The position numbers and the translations under genes are program-made. DNA of 64,000 nucleotides, from NCBI GenBank assembly GCA_014218235.1, contig CM024761.1, positions 89,281,968 to 89,345,967 of the forward strand, given 5' to 3'. Shown here one piece after another: positions 22,292-32,708 of this stretch (positions within the stretch are counted from its first letter, which is position 1; each line of letters begins with the position of its first letter). The notes under the pieces are model-generated. The model did no database searches. It was not told the origin of the DNA and saw only the letters and a list, made by a program, of their open reading frames with translations. The DNA is from Colocasia esculenta (lineage: Eukaryota > Streptophyta > Magnoliopsida > Alismatales > Araceae).

Positions 22292-25200
22292 TGTAACACC
22301 TCGAAAATTCAGTAATTGGAAAATTAGAAATAAATCGAAAACGATAAAATCAATATTTGTGAAATAGCAAAAATGCACGTGTCATTATCATACATACAAA
22401 AACCCATTAGAAAATTTCATAAAAACCACAGTTCAACTCTAAATAATACTCCCTAATGACCCAAGGAGAAATTCGTGTAAAGGAAAATTGGATGGTCCAA
22501 GTTTAAGGCGTTTTACGACTGAGTGTCGTAATCAGGGAATAAGTCAGGAAATCATTATCACACATACCTAGAGGAGCCAGAAAATTAAATAAAAATCATA
22601 GATGGACTTAAAATAATATCCTATAACGATCCATCAAGAATTTTGGGTCAATAAAAGTCATTGGGATATATTTAAAAGTTAGCGTGACTTCTTATCGTAA
22701 TTAGGAAATAAGTTGGACAACCCATTATTAGGTGTATAAATGAGATCATAAACTAAATGAGAAATTTATGGTGGACTCCAAACATATGAGGGGATAGTCC
22801 ATAAAAGAAATTGGATTAATGAACAACTTATGTCACATGAACAAATTCAAGTATAAAATTAGTAAATAAATAACTTCCGTATTATCAGAATGATAGAACT
22901 TACGTACCACTATTGTATGTGAGGAAACACATCGGACAATTCCGTAAAAATTATAAATCAACCTCAAATATTGTCCCTAAGTGTTCCACGAAGGAATTTG
23001 TGCAATAAAAAATTCGATTGGCCGAGTGTACATCACACGTGACCAAGTTACCCGAATTAGGAAACTAAGTCGGAAAATTGTTAACACGGAAAAATAACCC
23101 AACCATAAATTAAATAAACATGTTTGAGAGGCTTACAACATTATGTATTAATAACCCATTAACAAGATTTGGCCAATGGAGCACATTGGCCCAAGGATAG
23201 AAATTGGGACAAGAAAATATCCAGAAATTCGTGTATGTAATTATGCAATAATTAGAGAGGGCAATTTAAGGTTAAAATTAGGGTGATTAGTCATGCAAGG
23301 TAAGCCAAAACCGGATCCAACTCTAAGAGGTGGTTTCCTAAACCTTTGCTACCTCCTTTGGGTGAGAGAATTCCAGATTTCATAGAAAGCAGGGAGCAGA
23401 ATTCGCAGCCCCTTTCCTAGTCCCGTTAGGACTTGTAACTACACCCTAAAACTATAAGAACTCGTCACAAAACATTTATGGAAGGGTTAGCAACAAGTTT
23501 GGGTCGTAAGCAGCAAGTTTGGAGCACTGGAGGAGTGGAGAACGGCTGGGGAAAACGTGGTCTTCCTCAACCTCGCTCTATATCAACCCAGAAATCTGCA
23601 GAGAGTTATTAGCATTCAAAGGTAGGTGTTCTTGGGCCAAGATTAAAGAAAACCAACACCATCATGTAGTTCTTTGAGTCTAGGTTCATTTTCACTTGGT
23701 TTGACTAGTTTTCATGGAGTATACATTGTGTATTTGTGGTTTTCCCGAAGTCTCGCACATTTAGGGCTTTTCCTATTCTTCTTATTATGCACGTGATTTG
23801 ACACCGAATTAGACTAAACTTACTTCATAAAAGTTCTTCTACCTGTAGTCTCGATCATCTTTGATGTTGGACATTTTGTCCAAACACCTTTCATTAGAGA
23901 GTTATAGGCATGATAAGAGAGTCGCTGCATGATACTGTGATTTCGGGCTGCACTTAGCTTTATGTTCTTCATATATTTTCTTAGGATTCGAGACCGAATT
24001 AGATCAAACCTCCAACATCAAAATTCTTCTACTAGTTGTCCTCGTCATCTTTTGTGTTGAACTTTTTGTCTAAATGTCATTCGTTAGAGAGTTATAAGCG
24101 GGGTAAGTAAACTACTGCATGAGATGTGTTTTCGGGTTACACTTGACTTATGGGTTTTGTTCTGGGAGGGCCTCTAGTCTCGACACTACTTGAGCTAGTG
24201 TCGACACACTGTCCCAAAAAAGCCCAAAATGTGTTCTAGGAAGGCCTCTAGTGTCGACACTACTTGAGCTAGTGTCGACACATTGTCCCAGATTGGCCAG
24301 AAGGTTTTCTGGGAGCTGTCTCTAGTGTCGACACTACCTGATCTAGTGTCACACTACTTGACCTTTTTGCCTTGTATTTGAAGCACTGTGTCGACACTAC
24401 CTGATCTAGTGTCGACACTACTTGATCATTTTGCCTTGTATTTGAAGCGTTGTGTCGACACTACTTGATCTAGTGTCGACACTACCCTTACAAAAATTGC
24501 ACATTTTGGGTCTGACCATTTCATGATGTCTACTAGCATGTGCATGATGTTATATGGTATGCATGGACCTAAAATAAATCAACCCATTGAAAATAGTAAT
24601 GATATGAATATGATTCTAATGTGTAATTGTGATTGATCTTATGTCCATTGGATTATCTTGTGATCTTGCTTATTGTCCATTGATAAGATAAGATATGATA
24701 TGAATGTGGGGATGAATACATGTTAGTATAGACTTTCTAGTGGAGTTAATGTCATAATTTGCATATGAGTTTCAATAGTTTTATGTTTTTCGGTGTTCAA
24801 ATAATCATTTGTCAATTGCATACATGATAGGAAAGATCCGTAACTCGTCACTTACATATTTGCACGAATAGGCACACCCTTCTTGGGAAATTGAGAGCAC
24901 ATGTTCTGCATACGATCTGTCTTTAGAAACATCATCATGTCAAGACATTAATGGATTATGAAACATGATACGTCATTATACTGCCTTTTGTTCTCTTGAG
25001 CTATTTGTCATACCTTGACTCTATGAATGATCATGTTCCTTTTACTAAGAGCTTGTTATTGAAACTCTGTGGCCATAATATGAATCTGTTTGTTCGGCAC
25101 AACGTGGGACTCCGGTCCAAATTTGATCCAATGCCTGTGTAAAAAAAAGGGGCCTGGTCCGGTCCTGGGAGGAGCACCCCAACATACTTATTACCGCGAG

Positions 25201-25949
25201 AGTATGGACTTCTGGTACTTGTCATAGCGCAAACAAATACTCAAGATTAGTGTGAATGTGCCTTTGTTTGAAGTGATAAGTTTGATTTGATGTGATATGA
25301 TAAGATTTGATATGATACATCTAATCATGAATGCATGATATCTGTTTGAATATGGCCAATCTCTTTTGATACGATTCTACTCTTGAAATATCTGTTCATT
25401 GTATATGCAACTCGACATTTGATCTGATATGATATCCGTTCTATTCTACTATTCAATCTGTTAGTATTGCATACATTGTCATCATATTCATGTGCATATC
25501 TGCCTATTTAAAATGTTAATCATGTGTACTAGTGCACGTACAATATTGAGATGTAAATCCTACTGAGCTAGTTCGCTCACCCTATCATCCTGCCCTTTTC
25601 AGGTAGTGATGAGGAACCAGTGGAGTCTGATGGGGCCGGGCAAGAGTGATGAGCACTCGCTATATGAGTAGTTGACAGTTTAGGAATAGATATTTGAGTA
25701 GTCTATGTAATAGTGCAACTTCTCCTGAAGTTTTATTGGAATAATAGACCCTTTAGTTGGTTCTTTCTTATGTAAGGTTGTATCTAGTTGAATGGAATGA
25801 AATAAAGTATACTTTTGGACGATCATAATATAGCCTTAAATGTGTTATTATATTCAATTGTGACTCTGCGTTACTCAACTGTGATACACCCATTTGTATC
25901 GTTCATGTCTCCCGGTATTTATTCCACTGCTAAATATCGGGGCGTGACA
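22292..25949 (-). mobile_element. S1: solo LTR of a chromovirus-type gypsy element
   Basis: A 3658-bp segment starting TGTAACACCTCG and ending GGGGCGTGACA, flanked by the direct repeat GTCAA (22287-22291 and 25950-25954). It contains no gag-pol, so it is a solo LTR left by LTR-LTR recombination. Read on the minus strand it begins TGTCACGCCCC and ends GAGGTGTTACA, like the end of the LTR of G1 (GGGTCGTTACA before its PBS); hence the minus orientation. Very long LTRs fit the Tekay/Del group. It landed in the PPT region of T1, 12 bp from the 3' LTR. Confidence 0.9.
24170..24490. repeat. GTGTCGACAC tandem cluster in S1
   Basis: Eight GTCGAC cores lie between about 24199 and 24481, most in the 10-bp palindrome GTGTCGACAC, arranged in pairs with 'tacttgatctagt' or 'tacttgagctagt' between. 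Longer units repeat: a 'cccaaaa...tctgggag' type at the left and a 'ttttgccttgtatttgaagc' type at the right. The same palindrome marks the copia LTRs of this window. Confidence 0.9.
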
Positions 25950-25954
25950 GTCAA

Positions 25955-25966
25955 GGAGGGGCAATC
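25955..25966 (+). promoter_or_regulatory. T1 polypurine tract, right part
   Basis: GGAGGGGCAATC ends exactly at the TG of T1's 3' LTR (25967). Before S1 inserted, the tract read on from GTAGGAGTCAA at 22281-22291, so S1 split the purine-rich primer region while its duplicated GTCAA kept both sides recognisable. Confidence 0.8.
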
Positions 25967-26984
25967 TGTAGACACCCGATTCTAGCTTATAAGTCAAACT
26001 ACATTTCTTGTTAACTTAGTGAGCCCCTAGTTGGTCACTCACCTTGAGCCCATCATTAGCCTTGCTTTGAGCCCATTAACAGCCCAATTTCCATGAATAT
26101 CTCGTCCATTGTCTTTTAAAAGAGTCCATGTGCCTTAAATGCCTATTATTCTCCCACATGATTGGATAATAATATGAAGATAATCGATTCCCTTTGACGC
26201 GAGTTTCACACCTCCCTTGGACGTCACGACAGCCCATGCATATCCATGCACATGGCTTCATAGTCGCGACGACTAAGGCCGTCGCGTTCATTTCTGTCGC
26301 GTCCCTACGATGCGTCGTGACTTCAGCCGCAGCAACCACCTCTGCAACCACCTCCATATTATCCTCTCATGGCTTTTACCTTAATCTTCTGCAACCTCCC
26401 AACCCACCTGAACGCATCTAGGGGATGGGGGACTCTTTGAAACCTCCTTAGGACTCTCACCGATGAGATTGATGAGGATTATTCTTCTATTTAGGTATTT
26501 ATCACTTAAAATGGGATATTTTCTCTCTCTAAGTCTATATAAGCAAGGCCTTTCTTCAGAACCAGGAGAGCCCATTTTCACCCCGAAGGGCTGCCAAAAT
26601 TTCCTCTGATCAACACTTAGTCTCGCAGCCCTCCCATTCCCCTCATTTTTTACCTTGACCCTTCAGTAAGTCACGCTCATTTCACCATCTACAAGGATTG
26701 AACCTTGAAGAGGCGACCCTTGGAGATTCTGGACCGAGAGAAGACATCATTTGGCACCAGGGAGTCGCCCTATACGGGGCTCTTTCTTCCTCTTCCACTT
26801 CTTCTTCCTTCTTCATGCATTTTTATCGCTTTATTAGATAGCAATCCATTTCCTTTTCCTTTCTACGTTTTCCATACACCTAAGGGGTTCAAAACCACCC
26901 CCAAGTCCGTTCCCACCATGTTTCATCTCTTCTTTCCATTTTTGGATGGATACTATGCTTAATATGTTATAATAGGGTTCCTTT
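25967..26984 (+). repeat. T1 3' LTR, left part
   Basis: This aligns with 3937 to about 4976 of the 5' LTR, including the TATA box (26536-26542). It is cut at 26984 by copia C2, whose duplicated target CCTTT is 26980-26984 here and 54248-54252 on the far side. Confidence 0.95.
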
Positions 26985-28429
26985 TGTTGTGTGTGGAAGG
27001 ATTGTCTAGGGGGGGTGAATAGAGAATCCTCAGAATTTTAGCCCCGATTTGATTTTTTGAAAACAGATTAAGAATCTCTAAGGATATATGCACAGGAAAA
27101 TAGATCAACGATGCAAACCACAGAAGAACAATAAGTTTTAAGGTGGTTCGGCTCCAATGAGGAGACCTACATCCACCCCTCACCAAATCAGTGAGGTACC
27201 ACTATCAGAATCCCTGACAGTACAAAACACACAAGCGCTGATTCACAACTTCTTCAGAACTGCTGCCTCATAGCTTGAAAACCCTGCTGATACACAGCTT
27301 CAATAACCCGCTGATCCACAGCTTCTCTTGAATTAATCTAATCACACTTCGTGATTGATCAATTCAATCCGCTTCACCAAGAGGCGGAGTTCAAACAATT
27401 TCGAAGTTCAGAAGAAGATTCAAAACATAGCAAAAGGAAAAACAAAATCACACTTCCTGATATGGATCTGAAGTTGAATAGATTCCACTCACATCATGGG
27501 AACAATATCCTATTCAGTGAATTCCTCCAGAATCTACTGCAATTTGATCTCAAGAATATGAAGGAAGAAGAATTCCGATCCTCTGTTCTTGAAGGCTCAG
27601 TATCCGCTTCTGGTAGCTTCAATCTTTGCTTGTATCATCATTGATTTCCTTAGATCGCAGCTTCACATAAGAATTTCAGAGAATTTCTAGCTTCAGATCA
27701 TTTGGAGTCAACTTTTCTTCTTAGCTCAACACTCCTTCCTTCCCCGTCTCGTTCTTCTCATTCTCCCTTATGAATCTAGAGCTCTTTTCACCTTTTTCTG
27801 ATTGCGTACGCTTGTTGCTTTTTGCAGTGGGCCCCCTCATTTTTATCTGCCCAGAAAGGTGAAGGAATCTTTTTGCCGCCAAGAATTGGACCCTTCTAGA
27901 GCTGCTGACGTAAAGAAATATCCCAGTTAGTTAGCTTTGGATCACGTGCCTGCTTGATGACTAGAGCATTATGTGAAAATGCAAAGTGTTCAAGTATCCA
28001 AGTGTAGACACTGTCAGATACATGTGTCGACACACTCTCTTTAATTCAAATAGAAATAGTCTTCTTTGAATCCTTATGCACATGGAAACGTGATATCTTT
28101 AAGAAATTCACTTAAGCTTCCTTCTGGGTTGAACTGAAAGTTGGTTAGTGTCGACCTCATTGGAGTTTCACTTTCTTGAAATAAGCTGAAAACTTCTCAG
28201 GCACTGACTTAACACTGATTAAAGATGATTTGACTTGATTCTAATCTTTTACAACGCCATCCAATATCATCCAGTGTCGACCTTTGACCTGGATAGTGTC
28301 GACACTATTTGTCATTTTCTCTTAATACTTTGATCTGGTTGAGTTGTTCCTGCAATATAAATGATAAATGTCAATCTTCTGTGTATCATTGCACATTATA
28401 ATGTCATCATCAAAACCAGGGACACAACA
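26985..28429 (-). repeat. C2 3' LTR
   Basis: A 1445-bp LTR matching 52798-54247 along its length with few differences. On its own strand it begins TGTTGTGTCCCTGGTTTTGATGATG, as does the LTR of C4 at 56240. It has four GTCGAC cores at about 28025, 28147, 28275 and 28307. Near 27280-27330 are repeats of 'gctgatacacagcttcaa'-like units typical of Sirevirus R/U5. Confidence 0.93.
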
Positions 28430-28450
28430 ATCTCCCCCTTTTTGATGATG
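28405..28450 (-). other. Inverted repeat bracketing C2 PPT/3' LTR junction
   Basis: CATCATCAAAA (28405-28415, inside the LTR) and TTTTGATGATG (28440-28450, just outside) are exact reverse complements. The polypurine tract and the LTR terminus fall in the 24-nt loop. The same arrangement exists in C3 at 47732-47802. Confidence 0.85.
28430..28443 (-). promoter_or_regulatory. C2 polypurine tract
   Basis: On the minus strand AAAAAGGGGGAGAT directly precedes the 3' LTR, the standard plus-strand primer of Sireviruses. Further AAAGGGGGAG-like tracts on the same strand lie near 28675-28684, 32110-32116 and 32209-32217. Confidence 0.85.
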
Positions 28451-28779
28451 GCAACCACTGAATTTTGATCTTTGAAAATTAACAACATTCAACCATCCAT
28501 TTGTCACACCTCAACAACGAATTATATCAAATCACACATAACATCATTCTAGTGAAACAAATTAACCATCAGTCACACAAATTTTACTCAAAAGGAGACA
28601 CTGATGTTGAAAAAAAAACTTTACAAGGAAAGATCAACCCATAGATCAACCCATACACAAAGATCAGATCAACTCTCCCCCTTTGACATAATAAAAAAGA
28701 ATAACATTATGCAGGGGGTGGAGGAGGTGAATGGGGAAAGAGCCTCTGTTCAATCCTAACCAACCGAAAATAGAGACCA
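28451..28779 (-). other. C2 3' untranslated segment
   Basis: About 330 bp between the extra gene and the PPT without coding capacity, carrying a second purine tract (minus-strand GTCAAAGGGGGAGAG, about 28675-28688). Confidence 0.6.
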
Positions 28780-30908
28780 TCATAGTGATCGGAGAGATAG
28801 ATCTGAATAGCACCAATTTTTCGATCCAGAAACTCCTTCAGTTGGTCCATTACTGTTCACAAGCACATGAATATGATCAACACCATGAGGCATGGAGGGT
28901 GCAACTGCAGAAGAGGTAACCTGATTACTGTTATCTGATTCATTGATGTCATGCATTTTCCAGACTTTGTCAAACTCATCTCGCATGTACTGAATCTCCT
29001 TGGATATATCTTCATTGTGGCCCCTCAGAATGCCCATCCTGTGAAGTATCAGTCTTACTGATTGTGCCACCCCTGGAATTTCATTAAAATTCTCTACACG
29101 CTGTTGAAGTTCTCTAGCAATGGATTCAAGTTTATCAAAAATTTTAGCTTGAGTATGGGCAGCTCTTTCAAACACATAGTCAATTGAGTGAACCAATCCA
29201 TCAGACATAACTTTAGTGAACCCTTGGATCTGTTCTTGCCTGTCATAATTGTCTTGTAGAGACTTCTCAATCATTTCCAACCGTTGATCAAACTGGAGAG
29301 CTTGCACCTCTAACTTGGTAGTCATCAGTTCAAGAGAACTATGGACTGAAGCAAACTGCTTTTCCAGAAAAGAAAGAAGAGTAGGTGGAATGGGATCAGA
29401 TGCTGTGGATGATGATGGAATATCATGCACAACTGGAGTAGCAGGAGTATGAGTGACATGAGGAGAAGATATGTGAGATGGATCAAACTCAGGAATATCA
29501 AACATAGGTGTAGATGGTGGAGAAGGAATAGGAAAGAATTGTTCAAGTACAACATCATTAGGAGCAACATGTTCCTGAGCTGGATGCACCTGATCATCCA
29601 CTGGTTCATGTTCCAATACGGCATTCTCAGCTTCCTGTGGATTCAAATTTAGCTTCATGAACTTCAAAATATGATCCAAATCATATATATGATATCTGGC
29701 TAACTTCAGAACCTTGGTTCCAGCAAATGATACACCCATAGCTGAAAAATTGATGTCAAATGAGCGGCATATGGCAAACTCCTTCTCAGCTTTGGAATTG
29801 AAGCTTCATGAATTAGGTGGCAGAAAATTGTAGCTAGATTTATCTTGATCCTTTTAATCAGACAGAACATTATGCATCTTTGCATATTGGTTACTCTTTG
29901 CCTTCCTCTGCCCTGAGGAGTCAAAATGGTTGTACACCAGTGATGCAACACCCTATGTGCTGGTGGAAATTTATTTGCATTCAACAGTGAAACTTTGGCT
30001 TGATTCTCATCGAGGACATCATGTGGTCGTCCAGTCAAAATAGTGAAGGCTTCATGAACATTATATTCGAATTCCTGTGGGATGATACCCTCATTGGGTA
30101 TTCCTAGAAGATTACTCACAACCTCTCCTGAGAGTACTATCTCAACTCCTCGCACAGAGGACTTAAAAGTGTTCCTTTTGCTCACCAAATTTCTGAAAAA
30201 TTCTTTGACAAGAATAGGACAGTGTGTCCTATGAGTACTGACAAACTAACCTTGAAACTCTAGCATATCAAGTAACTCTGGGACGACATTGGACATACCT
30301 TCATCATAGATATTGATGATTCTCAGATGCAAGAGTGATTTGTTGCCTATCAGCATTCTCTTGGCTTTAGAGAGTATCTGAACCTCATCCTCAGATTCTT
30401 CCTCATCTTGGATTTTTTTAGAATTCCACTGTTCATTCTCTTATGTATTCCCTGTCTCTTCATCATGTTCAGAATGAGCATTTCTGACATCTTCCTCAAC
30501 AGGTAACTGATCAAGGTTGACCTCTTCCATTTCTTCTGAAGATATTGACTGATTTGCACTTGATTTCTGTGATTGAGATGGCATCTCTTCCTGCTAAAGA
30601 TCATGCTCAGAACCATTTCCCATTTCCTGGGATTTAGGGCTTCTCTCAAAATCAGCATGCATGCCTTGCTGGCTAGAGACATCCTCTTCAGAACTGCTTA
30701 AATCAACAAACTCTTACTTTTTCTTACCTTTAGCAAAGTTCCTTTCTTTTGCTGTACGAGGGTGTGAAAATCTTCGGCTCGAAAAGGAAGGAACAACAGG
30801 CTTCTCTCGAAACACGATGCCCTTTGCTGCTTTGGAGTGCCTCTCAAGAATAGACCCTTCAACAAGCTTCCTTTTCCCATCACGGTGAGATTGTGGTTTT
30901 GTCGCCAT
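28780..30908 (-). pseudogene. C2 extra 3' gene (envelope-position ORF), broken
   Basis: This sits where Sireviruses carry the so-called envelope-like ORF. The start MATKPQSHRDGKRK (30908) has a basic N-terminus, then an acidic Ser/Glu linker. The central domain (about 30250-29760) reads VEIVLSGEVVSNLLGIPNEG, then NVHEAFTILTGRP and HRVLHHWCTTILTPQGRGR. It matches block by block the gene of C3 and the pattern of the Pfam 'putative plant transposon protein' domain. The C-terminal part (29739-28780) is a coiled coil (LEMIEKSLQDNYDRQEQIQ). I see no signal peptide or membrane helix. TAA/TAG stops and a frameshift near 29740 inactivate it. Its role is unknown. Confidence 0.8.
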
Positions 30909-31057
30909 GAAGAATGGAACAGAGTATCAGATTGGAGAAAGCACAAGGGCACACGAAGAATGGTTTGAGGAGAGAGAAAAAAAAAGAGAGAGTTTCTTTC
31001 GCGAGGAAAGAACCACCTTTGTGGAGTTGATACACACGAAGAGCCGAAATTAAAGGC

Positions 31058-31162
31058 GTCGACTCTATCTGATGAGAACAGTAGTCATGCGGATAGTAAA
31101 GGTTAACCTGTTCCATAACATGAAAAAGTCATAGTGTCGACTCAATGATCAAAAGTGTCGAC
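31058..31162 (-). promoter_or_regulatory. GTCGAC cluster upstream of C2 extra gene
   Basis: Three GTCGAC cores (31058-31063, 31136-31141, 31157-31162), one in a full GTGTCGACAC, lie 150-255 bp before the start codon of the extra gene, followed on the minus strand by CCTTTAATTTCGG. C3 has the same arrangement (45086-45185). A candidate internal promoter, by analogy with the LTR. Confidence 0.45.
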
Positions 31163-32708
31163 ACTAAGAATGAATGAGAGGGTTCAGATTTCATAGAAAT
31201 TGAAAGGATGTCATTCCACAATGAAGCACTAAATTCTCTGAAAGTCGTGGAGAAGTTAATCAAAATTACCCATTCATTTTGACCGATCTCAATTTCGATC
31301 AGATTAATGGTTTAAAAATTGTAAATTTTGAAACAACCATTAATAAAAGACTGAAAAACTCATAGTAGAAAATAACAGATAGGAGAAATAGATCCCCAAG
31401 AGACAAAATCACTACAATGATAAACCAATTACTCATCACATGTAACAAGATGATATTGGAAGATCCCTCAAGCTTTCCAAAATATGTTGTTGAAATTTTT
31501 TTATATATTATTTTTTTAAATTGAAAGTACAAATGAACAATCTAATTTTCCTTCATTTTCATGCAAGAACCCATGTTTTCTACATACTAGAGTCCCTGAT
31601 TACTCATTTGGGAAATCATTTTGTTTCAAAAAATGAGCAAGATTTATCCTTTCATGTGAGGACACATGTCTGTCAAACACTAGAATCCCCAATTACTCAA
31701 ACTTAGTCATGATCATCTTAAATTCCTGAACAGATATATCTAGCTCATCATGACATATAATGACATTCTGATTTTATCAGATATTTGCAGTTTCTCAGAG
31801 CATAGAAATTGTTCTGCCATTTGTAAAGCAACACATTGAAATTCAAGTTTATTGTGAATCAAGATTTTTTTTTATCAATATATTTCAGAAACTTCAAAGA
31901 TCTATCCAAGAGACCACATTACATGAATTTTCAAGATCCACTATTGGTAAAGACTTCTCATTGAAGAAAGATTTCTCTTCACTGTTATCTTAAACAGAAT
32001 GATTTTTTTCAAGAGTTTTTAAATGGCCAATCAGAGATTTAGAATTCTTAAACCGTAATCTTTGAAATTTGAGAAAATGGAGTTTTGACAAATGAGTAAC
32101 TGGAATTAACTCCCCCTGAAATATGCCAAGAATTTTTGCATTTTAGAAATGAAAATTGTCCTTTCCAAAAGAATTCTGAATCAAGGGAAGTGAATGATTG
32201 GAATTTTGCTCCCCCTTAGTGAATGCACACTACCTTTTGGTACTTGGCTGAGACATATACTCTCGCATAGTGAAAGAATCCAGATAGGCTTGACCTGTCC
32301 TTCCTCAATTCACCATTTTATATACCAAGTAGGCTAATGTGAAGACAAAAGACAGGGATTTATTTAATGTATGGACAAGGATTTTATGTTCAAAGGAAAT
32401 CAAAGATGAGTGGATTTATAGGAATGGCAAAAAATCAGTAGAGAAGAAAAATTGTGTCAACACTATTGATGAAAGTGTCGACCTATGACAGTCAAGATAT
32501 CACAAAAACACAGTGAAACTTTTGCTGCACCAACAGACCAACAACTGATAACTTTTCAACCATTTCCTCTCTCAAACAGATCAACCAGCCAGGATTTTCA
32601 TCCAAGATTCATCAATCTTTCAAGACAATTTTCACAGAACAAATTGCAGTTGACAACAAAAACCGGCTTCAGCATTTTCTTCCATTCAATCACAATATTA
32701 CAGCACAT
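31163..32708 (-). other. C2 non-coding region between pol and extra gene
   Basis: About 1.5 kb of AT-rich sequence without a credible gene. It includes the conserved 90-bp block (32240-32329), two purine tracts (32110-32116 and 32209-32217 on the minus strand) and a GTCGAC near 32477. The counterpart in C3 is 43675-45085. Confidence 0.6.
32240..32329 (-). other. Conserved 90-bp non-coding block, C2 copy
   Basis: On the minus strand this block begins CTTGGTATATAAAATGGTGA and ends AGCCAAGTAC. By eye it differs from C3 43838-43927 at about 11 of 90 positions, without gaps, and has an identical 27-bp run containing CACTATGCGAGAGTATATG. It has no open frame, and the flanking non-coding DNA of the two elements is much less alike. 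Confidence 0.85.

Noticed and set aside
24170..24490. Regularly spaced palindromic repeats that could suggest a CRISPR-like array
   Set aside because: Spacers are near-identical to each other and the segment lies in a plant LTR; these are tandem enhancer-type repeats.
25031..25225. A 64-residue minus-strand open frame in the solo LTR
   Set aside because: No recognisable motif, no context, within LTR; consistent with chance.
22292..25949. A full retrotransposon or host gene in the 3.7-kb gene-free stretch
   Set aside because: TG...CA ends, a 5-bp duplication and no coding frame point to a solo LTR. The AATAAA near 25800 is on the strand opposite to the inferred LTR sense.
28780..30908. Calling the extra gene an envelope glycoprotein
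   Set aside because: No signal peptide, membrane helix or fusion-like segment can be seen; only its position matches.
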